The notes beneath the pieces are model-generated. The model did no database searches and was not told where the DNA came from. It saw only the letters and a program-made list of their open reading frames with translations. From contig JBDVOJ010000108.1 in NCBI GenBank assembly GCA_039969155.1, positions 1-64,000 on the forward strand: a DNA stretch of 64,000 nucleotides, read 5' to 3'. The position numbers were made by a program, and so were the translations under genes. The stretch is from GCA-002733465 sp039969155 (lineage in GTDB: Bacteria > Pseudomonadota > Gammaproteobacteria > Enterobacterales > Kangiellaceae). The first letter of the stretch is position 1. Each line of letters opens with the position of its first letter. This document shows positions 26,829-35,126 of the stretch, piece by piece.

Positions 26829-28097
26829 ATGGGCGAATTTTTTACTGAATATCAAATGATACTGATCGGCCTCGCCGGAGTCTTTGGGCTTTTGATGGCT
26901 TTCGGTATAGGTGCCAATGATGTTGCCAATGCCATGGGAACTTCGGTTGGTGCCAAAGCACTAACGGTTAAACAAGCGATTATCATCGCGATGATTTTTG
27001 AATTTGCGGGCGCATTTCTTGCAGGGGGAGAAGTAACTTCCACCATCCGTAAAGGTATTATCGACGCATCAAGTATGGTGGATACCCCAGAGTTGCTAGT
27101 GTTCGGCATGATGGCTTCATTATTAGCCGCCGGGATCTGGTTAATTATTGCTTCTTACTTCGGTTGGCCAGTTTCAACAACTCATTCGATTGTTGGGGCT
27201 ATTGTCGGCTTTGCAGCGGTCGGTATCGGAATGGAAGTGGTTCAGTGGGGCAAAGTCGGCTCGATCGTTGCGAGTTGGGTTGTTTCACCGCTGCTGTCCG
27301 GTACTATGGCTTTTGCTTTATTTACCAGTGTACAAAAGCTTATTTTAAATACAGATGATCCGTTAAAAAATGCTCGTAAATATGTACCCTTTTACATGTT
27401 CTTAGCTGGATTCATGATTGCACTAGTAACCTTGATGAAAGGGCTAAAGCATGTCGGAATCGATTTAAGCTTCGGCCAGTCATTATTGATTGCGATTGGG
27501 TTTGGTATTGTGGTTTTGTTGGTAGGTAAAGTTTTTATCAGCCGTCAAAAAGTTGAAGCAAACGACGACAAAGACTTCCATTACGCGAGTGTGGAAAGAG
27601 TTTTTGCTGTTCTGATGATTGTTACCGCTTGTGGTATGGCATTTGCGCATGGATCTAATGATGTAGCAAATGCGATTGGGCCATTAGCAGCTGTTGTTAG
27701 CGTTGTTGAAAGTGGCGGTACTATTGGTGCAAAGTCCGAATTACCTATCTGGATCTTGTTGCTTGGTGGTGGCGGGATTGTTATTGGTTTGGCTCTTTTT
27801 GGCGCGCCGGTAATGAAAACTATTGGTAAGCGTATTACAGAACTTACACCTAGCCGAGGGTTTGCTGCAGAATTAGCAGCTGCGACAACAGTTGTAGTTG
27901 CATCAGGTACTGGTATTCCTGTTTCGACAACTCATACCTTAGTAGGAGCTGTGTTAGGTGTGGGAATGGCGCGAGGTATTGCAGCCTTAAATCTTGGCGT
28001 ATTAAAAAATATTGCCGTTTCTTGGGTTGTTACATTACCTGCTGGCGCAATTCTGTCGATGATGTTCTTCTTTATGCTAAAGGGAATATTTCTCTAA
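26829..28097 (+). CDS. PiT-family inorganic phosphate transporter
   Basis: A 422-residue inner-membrane transporter with about ten helices. The two PiT repeats are plain: AFGIGANDVANAMGTSVGAKALT near residue 25 with SYFGWPVSTTHSIVGAIVGF, and FAHGSNDVANAIGPLAAV near 275 with SGTGIPVSTTHTLVGAVLGVG. The GANDVANA and PVSTTH repeats line the substrate path. It co-transports metal-phosphate or cation-phosphate with low affinity. It is in an operon with the PhoU-like gene upstream and ends at a strong bidirectional terminator. Confidence 0.95.
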   Translation: MGEFFTEYQMILIGLAGVFGLLMAFGIGANDVANAMGTSVGAKALTVKQAIIIAMIFEFAGAFLAGGEVTSTIRKGIIDASSMVDTPELLVFGMMASLLAAGIWLIIASYFGWPVSTTHSIVGAIVGFAAVGIGMEVVQWGKVGSIVASWVVSPLLSGTMAFALFTSVQKLILNTDDPLKNARKYVPFYMFLAGFMIALVTLMKGLKHVGIDLSFGQSLLIAIGFGIVVLLVGKVFISRQKVEANDDKDFHYASVERVFAVLMIVTACGMAFAHGSNDVANAIGPLAAVVSVVESGGTIGAKSELPIWILLLGGGGIVIGLALFGAPVMKTIGKRITELTPSRGFAAELAAATTVVVASGTGIPVSTTHTLVGAVLGVGMARGIAALNLGVLKNIAVSWVVTLPAGAILSMMFFFMLKGIFL

Positions 28098-28117
28098 CTG
28101 AGAAAGAAATTGATAGT

Positions 28118-28151
28118 AAAAAAAACGGGAGCTTTAAGCTCCCGTTTTTTA
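28118..28151. terminator. Bidirectional terminator between pit and hslU
   Basis: A-run, CGGGAGC stem, 5-nt loop TTTAA, GCTCCCG, T-run. It is symmetrical, so it serves both the rightward phosphate-transport unit and the leftward hslVU unit. Confidence 0.95.
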
Positions 28152-28168
28152 TCTGAGTTTTGATCGCT

Positions 28169-29494
28169 CTAAAGAATGAATCGCGTTAAGTCTTCGTCTT
28201 GCGCTAATTCACCCAGTTGTTGAGTTACATAATTCGCATCGATAATCAGTTTTTCGTTAGAGTCAGAAGCGTTAAATGAAACTTCTTCCATCAGCTTTTC
28301 GACGACCGTATGTAATCGTCTTGCACCTATGTTCTCAGTCGTTTCATTGACCTGCCAAGCAACTTCAGCAATTTTTTCGATAGCATCCTCGGTGAATTCA
28401 ATGGCTTGATTTTCTGTGGCTAACAACGCGACATACTGCTTTGTTAGCGCTGCATCTGGTTCAGTGAGTATTCTTTTAAAATCTTCAGCAGTCAGCGAAC
28501 TCAGTTCTACCCGAATAGGTAATCGTCCTTGTAATTCGGGAATAAGATCTGACGGTTTAGATAAATGAAACGCGCCGGATGCGACAAACAAAATATGGTC
28601 AGTTTTGATCATGCCGTACTTAGTCGACACAGTACAACCTTCTACCAAAGGCAGTAGGTCACGCTGAACACCTTCACGAGAAACCTCGCCACTACTGCCG
28701 CGATCACCTTTGGCTACTTTGTCGATCTCATCAAGAAAAACAATGCCATTATTTTCGACTGCTTCAACCGCTTTCGTTTTTAGCTCGTCTTTATTGACTA
28801 GCTTTTCAGCTTCTTCTTCGGTTAATAGCTTGAACGCATTCTTAATCTTTATTTTGCGTTTTTTAGAACGGCTGGGTGCAGAGTTTTGAAACATATCCTG
28901 CAATTGGCTGGTCATGTCTTCCATACCAGGAGGCGCCATGATTTCGATGCCTACGCTTGGGCCAGTAATGTCGATTTCAATCTCTTGCTCATCAATGGTA
29001 CCTTCTCGTAACTTCTTACGAAACATTTGTCGTGCAGCAGAATCATCACGTTCTGATGGCTCATTTTCAAAGCTTCTAGCTGGTGGAAGTAACGCATCTA
29101 ATATTCTCTCTTCAGCGGCTTCCTCGGCTCTCATTTTTACTTTTTCATGTTCCTGCTCTCGCAGCATTTTAAATGATGAATCGACCAAGTCGCGGATAAT
29201 AGAATCTACATCTCGGCCAACATATCCAACTTCGGTAAACTTAGTGGCTTCTATTTTTATAAACGGAGCATTAGCTAGCTTGGCTAAACGTCGGGCAATT
29301 TCCGTTTTTCCAACACCGGTTGGACCGATCATTAAAATATTTTTTGGAGTGATTTCATTTCGCAAGTCATCTTTAACCTGCATTCGTCGCCAGCGGTTTC
29401 TTAAAGCAATAGCGACCGATTTCTTGGCATCATTTTGTCCAATGATATGCTTATCTAATTCGTGAACTATTTCACGCGGAGTCATTTGTGACAT
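28169..29494 (-). CDS. hslU: ATP-dependent protease ATPase subunit HslU
   Basis: A 441-residue AAA+ unfoldase that feeds substrates to HslV. It opens MTPREIVHELDKHIIGQNDAKKSVAIALRNRWRR-like, then has Walker A IGPTGVGKTEIARRL near residue 58, the pore motif GYVGRDVDSIIRDL near 90, an I-domain (about 110-240), Walker B NGIVFLDEIDKVAK, and the C-terminal DLTRFIL tail that docks into HslV. It lies 92 bp downstream of hslV on the same strand. Confidence 0.98.
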   Translation of the reverse strand: MSQMTPREIVHELDKHIIGQNDAKKSVAIALRNRWRRMQVKDDLRNEITPKNILMIGPTGVGKTEIARRLAKLANAPFIKIEATKFTEVGYVGRDVDSIIRDLVDSSFKMLREQEHEKVKMRAEEAAEERILDALLPPARSFENEPSERDDSAARQMFRKKLREGTIDEQEIEIDITGPSVGIEIMAPPGMEDMTSQLQDMFQNSAPSRSKKRKIKIKNAFKLLTEEEAEKLVNKDELKTKAVEAVENNGIVFLDEIDKVAKGDRGSSGEVSREGVQRDLLPLVEGCTVSTKYGMIKTDHILFVASGAFHLSKPSDLIPELQGRLPIRVELSSLTAEDFKRILTEPDAALTKQYVALLATENQAIEFTEDAIEKIAEVAWQVNETTENIGARRLHTVVEKLMEEVSFNASDSNEKLIIDANYVTQQLGELAQDEDLTRFIL

Positions 29495-29586
29495 GTTTTT
29501 GGTCCAGTGTTTTTACTTTCTACCACTTATGTGGCGATGTACAAGTTAATAAAATGAGCCGTGCATGGCTGGGTCTTGGTGATATC

Positions 29587-30129
29587 TTAGAGACAATCGA
29601 GTTCTTCAATCGTGTGATTGTGATTGGTGTAGACGCAAATATCCCCAGCTATTTTCAATCCAGATTCAACAATTTCGCGAGCATCCAGCTCTGTTTTATC
29701 TAGTAGTGCGCGAGCAGCCGATTGAGCAAACGGTCCACCTGACCCGATTGCCATAAGACTGTCTTCGGGTTCGATAACATCACCATTACCAGTGATAATT
29801 AGAGAGTGTTCTTTATCAGCGACCGCTAATAATGCTTCCAACTTGCGTAACATGCGATCGGTTCGCCAATCTTTTGCAAGTTCAACCGCAGAACGCATTA
29901 ATTTACCCTGATATTTCTCTAGCTTGGCTTCGAAACGCTCGAACAAAGTGAAAGCATCGGCAGTTCCTCCAGCAAATCCTGCAATGACTTGGTTGTGATA
30001 AAGACGACGCACTTTACGCGCATTGCCTTTCATGACTGTATTTCCCATTGATACTTGGCCGTCGCCGCCGATGACAACTTTGCCATTTCGACGAACTGAG
30101 AGAATGGTTGTTCCGCGATATTGTTCCAA
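29587..30129 (-). CDS. hslV: ATP-dependent protease peptidase subunit HslV
   Basis: A 180-residue Ntn-hydrolase of the proteasome beta fold. The mature N-terminal Thr is expected in GTTILSVRRNGKVVIGGDGQ; the encoded protein starts MEQYRG, so five or six residues must be removed before the Thr nucleophile is free, unlike the E. coli form where only Met is lost. GNTVMKGNARKVRRLY and GFAGGTADAFTLFERFE follow. Heat-shock regulation is expected from the family; no sigma-32 promoter was confidently read. Confidence 0.97.
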   Translation of the reverse strand: MEQYRGTTILSVRRNGKVVIGGDGQVSMGNTVMKGNARKVRRLYHNQVIAGFAGGTADAFTLFERFEAKLEKYQGKLMRSAVELAKDWRTDRMLRKLEALLAVADKEHSLIITGNGDVIEPEDSLMAIGSGGPFAQSAARALLDKTELDAREIVESGLKIAGDICVYTNHNHTIEELDCL

Positions 30130-30244
30130 GTTTCACTCCGATTGGTATAGATGATTTTAGTAGCGCATCGCACCTTTTTGGGTACAAAATAATGGTTTTT
30201 CAAGGTCTGATATTAAAAATAACCCGCGAGTAGAGCCTCGCAGG

Positions 30245-31255
30245 TTAATCTTGCTGTTTCTTTAAATATTTTGACAGTTGTGCCTGCAAAGATTTTGGTA
30301 CTTGGTTGAAGGTTAGACTTCCGGAGGCCGGATCATAAGTGATGCTGTCTTCCATTCTATCCGAGGAGAAGCTAATGCTCAGATCTTTTTCTCGACCGTA
30401 AAAGCGAACGTATTTTTTTAAACTATTGCGATGGGCGTAGATTTCTTGCTTGGGCGTTTCGAGGTTCTCGGCGACAAAACTAGAAAATTTATCAGGTTGT
30501 TGTTCATCTAGTACTTGCGACAAAGAATCAAAATTGATCGGATTTCCATTCATGTCTTGATCAACACAGTAATTGACGATGGTATTTTTAGCCTGATTAC
30601 TTTGGTCTTTTTCCAGTGATTCGGTGTATTGATCAACGATTTCTAAGAACTCGTTGGTTTGTTGTTGTAAATTTACTCCGGCAATAAAACCACTAAATTG
30701 AGTGAATGCATGAGCCAAGTCGTTGTTTCCGCGACTTATTTGAAAGGTTAGATACTGTTGCCAATCCTTCACTTGCCACTGCGAAAAATCAAGCTTCAGT
30801 ACATAGTTGATCTTACTGGCATTGACGTATGAAAGGTCGACAACATCCAGCGCCGAGTCAACATACTGGGCATCGGAATGAGTTAGCCAATAAAGATAAA
30901 AATATTGGTGCTCCATTAGCTCCTCAATGACAAAGAGTAAATGGCCAGAGAAAGGCTCTTTGTGGTCCGATAGCTGGATTTTCAATTGTTCTGCCATTTT
31001 TTGGGTTACAGAAACGAATCCCATCTCTTCTTGCTGCAGTTTGGTCAACCATGCTGGTAGGGGGTTATCTCCCATTTCTGGGTCAAAAAGCCCATATTGT
31101 CGGGTTGCGCTTCGTTGTAGGGCTTGTTTTAACTGCACAAATAATGAGACTGCTGGCCCCTCAAGCGAATTTTCTTCATTTCGAAGATTAATTTTCACTT
31201 CTTCGTTTTCGGCGGCTAACGAAATAGAATGAATAATACAATGTTTAATAGACAT
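30245..31255 (-). CDS. yejK: Nucleoid-associated protein YejK (NdpA)
   Basis: A 336-residue cytoplasmic protein of the 37-kDa nucleoid-associated family. Recognisable parts: SLFVQLKQALQRSATRQYGLFD near residue 35, FVIEELMEHQYFYLYWLTHSDAQYVD near 105, LDFSQWQ..YLTFQISRGNNDLAHAFTQFSGF, and NYCVDQDMNGNPINFDSLSQVL. It associates with the nucleoid; its molecular role is poorly known. Single gene. Confidence 0.9.
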   Translation of the reverse strand: MSIKHCIIHSISLAAENEEVKINLRNEENSLEGPAVSLFVQLKQALQRSATRQYGLFDPEMGDNPLPAWLTKLQQEEMGFVSVTQKMAEQLKIQLSDHKEPFSGHLLFVIEELMEHQYFYLYWLTHSDAQYVDSALDVVDLSYVNASKINYVLKLDFSQWQVKDWQQYLTFQISRGNNDLAHAFTQFSGFIAGVNLQQQTNEFLEIVDQYTESLEKDQSNQAKNTIVNYCVDQDMNGNPINFDSLSQVLDEQQPDKFSSFVAENLETPKQEIYAHRNSLKKYVRFYGREKDLSISFSSDRMEDSITYDPASGSLTFNQVPKSLQAQLSKYLKKQQD

Positions 31256-31458
31256 AGTTTTCTTGAGTAGGTATTAAGAATTCGAAAGGAAAGCAGTATA
31301 AATGATTTTTATTTCAATGTCGGTGGTCTAGCGACAAGTAATTCATATTACAGCGATGGTATTACGGAGCTAGCACTGAATTAAATTGAATTCTACTCTT
31401 AGTGGACTAGTATTAATAAATGAAAGACAGGCCAAACCAATTTTAAATATGGTTATTA

Positions 31459-32430
31459 ATGAAGCGCACCAATAAAGAAATATTACTGCTGGTATTAAGT
31501 TTGATTGCTGCTGTCAGCATCGGTAGCTTTGCCATTATAAGATTCGCTAACTATGAATGGCTGATAGGCGGTTTCGATTTCATCGTGTGTATAGGCATGC
31601 TTTTGATTGCATACTACGTATACACCACACAAAAAGTAGCTATGCCAAGTGTCGTGTTGGCGGTGGTTACTTGTATAGCTGCTATTGCTACGGTTCAAAT
31701 CCAAGGCGTTGAAAACATTAATTGGGCCTATCCAGCACTGGTTTCCGCTTTTTATTTACTTTCGCCTAAAAGAGCAATATTGTTAAGTCTATTTACGGTA
31801 GTGCTAATTTCTCCGGTGCTTTTAGAAGGGCTTTCGTGGCTAAAATTTATAAGTTCCATGACGACATTATTTATGACGTGTCTATTTGGCTATTTCTTTT
31901 CGAAAAGTGTGTTGGAGCAGCATGAACAGCTTTCTGAGATGGCAACCAAAGACTCGTTAACAGGAGTGGGAAATCGCAGGGCACTCGATCACAAGTTAAT
32001 TGAGTTATTGGCGGCTCAAGCTCGTAAACCCTCAGAATTGTCACTAATTTTGTTAGATTTAGATCACTTCAAAAAGGTCAATGATGATTTCGGACATATG
32101 GTGGGTGATCAGATATTGATTCGTATAACCGAGATTATCGCCGGCCGAATAAGAGCTACTGATGCGCTCTATCGGTTTGGCGGAGAAGAGTTTGTGATTG
32201 TGCCGCTAGAATTGGATTTAAAGCATGCGGCACGTTTAGCAGAGCAGCTACGGATTTTAGTTGAGAATCACGAGTTGGTCACCGAACAGCCGATAACTAT
32301 TTCACTTGGCGTGGCGCAATACATTAGTGGAGAAACTAGTAATGCATGGCTAAATCGCGCTGATGAGGCTCTTTATCGAGCGAAAAACTCTGGTAGAAAT
32401 CAAGTGTGTATGGCAAAAGACCAAGTTTAG
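31459..32430 (+). CDS. Membrane-bound diguanylate cyclase (GGDEF)
   Basis: A 323-residue protein with five or six membrane helices in the first 155 residues and no recognised extracytoplasmic sensor, then a GGDEF domain. The active site is YRFGGEEFVIVP (GGEEF variant, active) with DSLTGVGNRRALD and LLDLDHFKKVNDDFGH. An RATD motif five residues before GGEEF is an intact product-inhibition site. It probably raises c-di-GMP in response to a membrane signal. Ends tail to tail with the LysR gene. Confidence 0.93.
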   Translation: MKRTNKEILLLVLSLIAAVSIGSFAIIRFANYEWLIGGFDFIVCIGMLLIAYYVYTTQKVAMPSVVLAVVTCIAAIATVQIQGVENINWAYPALVSAFYLLSPKRAILLSLFTVVLISPVLLEGLSWLKFISSMTTLFMTCLFGYFFSKSVLEQHEQLSEMATKDSLTGVGNRRALDHKLIELLAAQARKPSELSLILLDLDHFKKVNDDFGHMVGDQILIRITEIIAGRIRATDALYRFGGEEFVIVPLELDLKHAARLAEQLRILVENHELVTEQPITISLGVAQYISGETSNAWLNRADEALYRAKNSGRNQVCMAKDQV

Positions 32431-32441
32431 GATTGTGTAGA

Positions 32442-33341
32442 CTAATCAGTTCTCAGTTCTGCCTGTTGCGCCAGAAGTTTTTCTATAAATTTTTGACCCG
32501 TCTTACCCAGCGGATTGTCCGCTCGCCATACTAAGTGTGGAGTAAAACTGAATCGAGACCCATGTTGGTAATTTACTTCGACTAACTGACCTGTTTTAAG
32601 CGTTTTTTCCACTAAATAGAGCGGCATCCAACCAAAACCTATCCCTGCCAATAATGCCTGTTTTTTACTTTGAAAGTCACTGAGATAAAACATCTTCTCA
32701 CCGCCAAAATGCATGTGCTCAACTTCATAAAGTTCTTGGTCGCTTGAATCGTGGACGCTCAGTTCAATGTGCTGCTGTAAGTTATTTAAGTCGACCTGCA
32801 CGAGACTGGCTAACGGGTGACTGTGCGATACACAAAGTAAACATTCAACTTCTGGCAGAGCTTGTGAAAGCAGTTGAGTGGAAGCTTGATACTCTTTTAC
32901 TATCATTAAATCAGCTTTGTTTTGTTCAAAACGATGTTGGACTCCACCCAGATATTCCATGGTCAGTGAAATTTTAGTCGGTACATCTTCATCGATCAGA
33001 GTCCGAATTACTGACATTATTGAAGAAATCTCGAGAATTCCGTCCACTACGACTTCAAAACTAGGCTCCCACTCTTCGCCAAGTTGTCTGGCTAGTTGTT
33101 CGATATTTTCAGCTTGGGCCAACAATCTTCGACCTTCTGCTAATATCACCTTACCCGCTTCAGTTAGTTCTGCTCTGTACTGACTTCGATCGAAAATCGC
33201 AATATCTAAGTTACTTTCCAGCTTTCGAATTTGATAACTAACCGCTGATTGCGCTCGGTGCAAGGTTTTAGCTGCACCAGAAAAGCTGCCTTTTTGGACG
33301 ATAGTGTCCAATACCTTTACTGAGTCTAAGTCGAGTTTCAT
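32442..33341 (-). CDS. LysR-family transcriptional regulator
   Basis: A 299-residue LTTR. The N-terminal winged HTH reads LDTIVQKGSFSGAAKTLHRAQSAVSYQIRKLE, then a linker helix and a periplasmic-binding-type effector domain from about residue 90. FFYLSDFQSKKQALLAGIGFGWMPLYLVE matches the YafC/DsdC-like subgroup with a conserved GxGxGxxP turn. The next gene upstream is the truncated binding protein on the other strand, 213 bp away, a possible target; otherwise the target is unknown. Confidence 0.93.
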   Translation of the reverse strand: MKLDLDSVKVLDTIVQKGSFSGAAKTLHRAQSAVSYQIRKLESNLDIAIFDRSQYRAELTEAGKVILAEGRRLLAQAENIEQLARQLGEEWEPSFEVVVDGILEISSIMSVIRTLIDEDVPTKISLTMEYLGGVQHRFEQNKADLMIVKEYQASTQLLSQALPEVECLLCVSHSHPLASLVQVDLNNLQQHIELSVHDSSDQELYEVEHMHFGGEKMFYLSDFQSKKQALLAGIGFGWMPLYLVEKTLKTGQLVEVNYQHGSRFSFTPHLVWRADNPLGKTGQKFIEKLLAQQAELRTD

Positions 33342-33554
33342 TGGGTCAGCATATTATCTAATAATCGAATGGTATCTAGCACTTTACCATATGAATAATC
33401 GATATGTTATGGGGAATTTAAACAATAATGGGAATAAAGGGCGTGGTCTCCGTTCAAGAAACCTAGCAAAATATAATACAAAATTGGAATAAATGGATAT
33501 ATTTGCGCCTAGAAGCGTAAACTGGTTGAACGATTATGGAAGCTTTCAAGTACT

Positions 33555-34169
33555 ATGAAGCGCTTACTGATCACGACTTTTATTCCTATCTTCCTGCTAT
33601 TCAATAGCTTGTTGCTGTTATCAGTTCCTATAGTCGCTGAACCTCAAGCGAAATCTCAACTGCCAGAAGTTCCGTGTCAGCTTTCTATGGGACTGTCTGA
33701 GTGGTTACCTTATCAGTCGATTTCAGATTCAGGCATACCTAGTGGGTTCCAAATTGACTTGCTAAAACAAATCACAGCAGAGGCAGGTTGTGAATTCAGC
33801 TACCAGTCGGTTAAGTCTTCTGAGGGAATTGAATCGGTGGCCACCGGTAAACTTGATGTTAGGATGAATGCAACCCCATCCGATGAGCGAAGGGAGTTCG
33901 CCAATTTTAGTATCCCATATCGGAACGAGTTTATGTTGTTGTATTCAACTCCAGCTTGGTTGCAACGCTGTCAGACCATGAGCCTAAGAGAACTAATAGA
34001 GCGAGGTTTTCGATTAGCAGTGCAAAAAGGTGTGGTGTTTGGGAAAGAATTGCGAGATATTCAAGCCAATCCGGTACTCAATCGAAAATTGATTTACATA
34101 AACAATGATTCGCCGCATGTCGATTTGGTAAATCAGCTGAATTTAGATGGCATTATTGAAGACGCTTAA
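33555..34169 (+). pseudogene. Truncated periplasmic substrate-binding protein (SBP_bac_3-like), probable pseudogene
   Basis: A 204-residue protein with a signal peptide and the lobe-1 sequence PCQLSMGLSEWLPYQSISDSG, parallel to the intact paralogue 34305-35087 (CNLTLGMSNWLPYQAISESG). The two align throughout until ...LDGIIEDA-stop here versus ...LDGIIDDPVVVSYRST there. About 60 C-terminal residues that complete lobe 1 and the closing helix are missing. None of the other frames just downstream restores the expected sequence, so it is a C-terminal loss and not a single frameshift. It may still be translated and exported. Its short distance to the paralogue indicates tandem duplication. Confidence 0.7.
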
Positions 34170-34304
34170 GACCTCAATGGCCGTATTTCGAATCCCGCGT
34201 TTTTTTGCAAATGGCTGATAATAAAGGTGGGTACTATTTTTATCGTGTAAAACCCCTGTTTTACGACTAAGCTTAGTTTAGTACTCCATTCCTTCGAACT
34301 CTAA

Positions 34305-35087
34305 ATGAACATCGTAATTATTAGAAATCGATCATTCTTAACAGCCTTTATGGGTCTATGCCTGTTGGTAGCTAATTCATTAAGTGCTGCCTCTTCATGC
34401 AACCTTACTTTAGGTATGTCAAATTGGTTGCCCTATCAAGCAATATCTGAAAGCGGAGAACCGCATGGGTTGCAGGTCGAATTAATCGAACAGATAGCAA
34501 CACAAGCCAAATGTACTCTCAAATATCGTTCAATGACCTTTCAAGCCGGTTTAAAAGAGCTGGAGCAAGGAACAGTCGATTTTCTGGTTAACGCAACTCC
34601 CTCTGAAGAGCGAAGTAAAATCGCACTATTTAGTATTCCTTATCGAAATGAATTCCTATTGCTTTATTCGACTCAGAAATATTTAGAAAAATGCCATCGA
34701 ATGACGCTTGAGGAGTTAATTCGAGATGGCTTTCGACTAGGTATTCAGTATCAACTTTACTATGGCGAAGAGCTAAGGTTAATCCAACAGTCGCCCGAAC
34801 TAAACCGTTTGTTACGATATGTTGAAAGCAATATTCAGCATGTAGACTTAGTAGAAAGTGAAGATTTGGACGGAATAATTGATGACCCAGTGGTGGTTTC
34901 GTATCGTTCAACCATCATTCCGCAGCGCAGCGGTGTGCTAAAATCTTGTCCAATTCAGATTTCTACTTCGCCGGTTTCGTTGATGTTCAGCAAGAAATCT
35001 GTATCAAAAGAAATGGTCGAAAGATTCAACAGAGCGATTCTCGCAGTACAAGCCACGCCTGAATATCGAAAACGTTGGAGCTGGTAA
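34305..35087 (+). CDS. Periplasmic substrate-binding protein (SBP_bac_3 family), orphan
   Basis: A 260-residue exported protein: signal peptide ending ..LSAAS, then a two-lobed amino-acid-type binding fold with GLQVELIEQIATQAKC, ATPSEERSKIALFSIPYRNEFLLLYS and a C-terminal VERFNRAILAVQATPEYRKRW. No ABC permease or ATPase is adjacent. Orphan binding proteins of this type in marine gammaproteobacteria often serve as sensors or as cyclohexadienyl-dehydratase-like enzymes; ligand unknown. Two internal Cys pairs (C-N-L.., AKC..) may form disulfides. Confidence 0.85.
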   Translation: MNIVIIRNRSFLTAFMGLCLLVANSLSAASSCNLTLGMSNWLPYQAISESGEPHGLQVELIEQIATQAKCTLKYRSMTFQAGLKELEQGTVDFLVNATPSEERSKIALFSIPYRNEFLLLYSTQKYLEKCHRMTLEELIRDGFRLGIQYQLYYGEELRLIQQSPELNRLLRYVESNIQHVDLVESEDLDGIIDDPVVVSYRSTIIPQRSGVLKSCPIQISTSPVSLMFSKKSVSKEMVERFNRAILAVQATPEYRKRWSW

Positions 35088-35126
35088 AGCAGAACGGTCA
35101 AAATTGTGCTCATTGATCGGGCTTCG

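Noticed and set aside
28914..29465. A 183-codon frame antisense to hslU
   Set aside because: It is Ser-rich and lies wholly inside an unmistakable hslU; a codon-bias shadow.
34170..34304. Frameshift that would restore the tail of the first binding protein
   Set aside because: None of the other frames after the stop matches the expected ...DPVVVSYRST continuation, so a simple frameshift is not supported.
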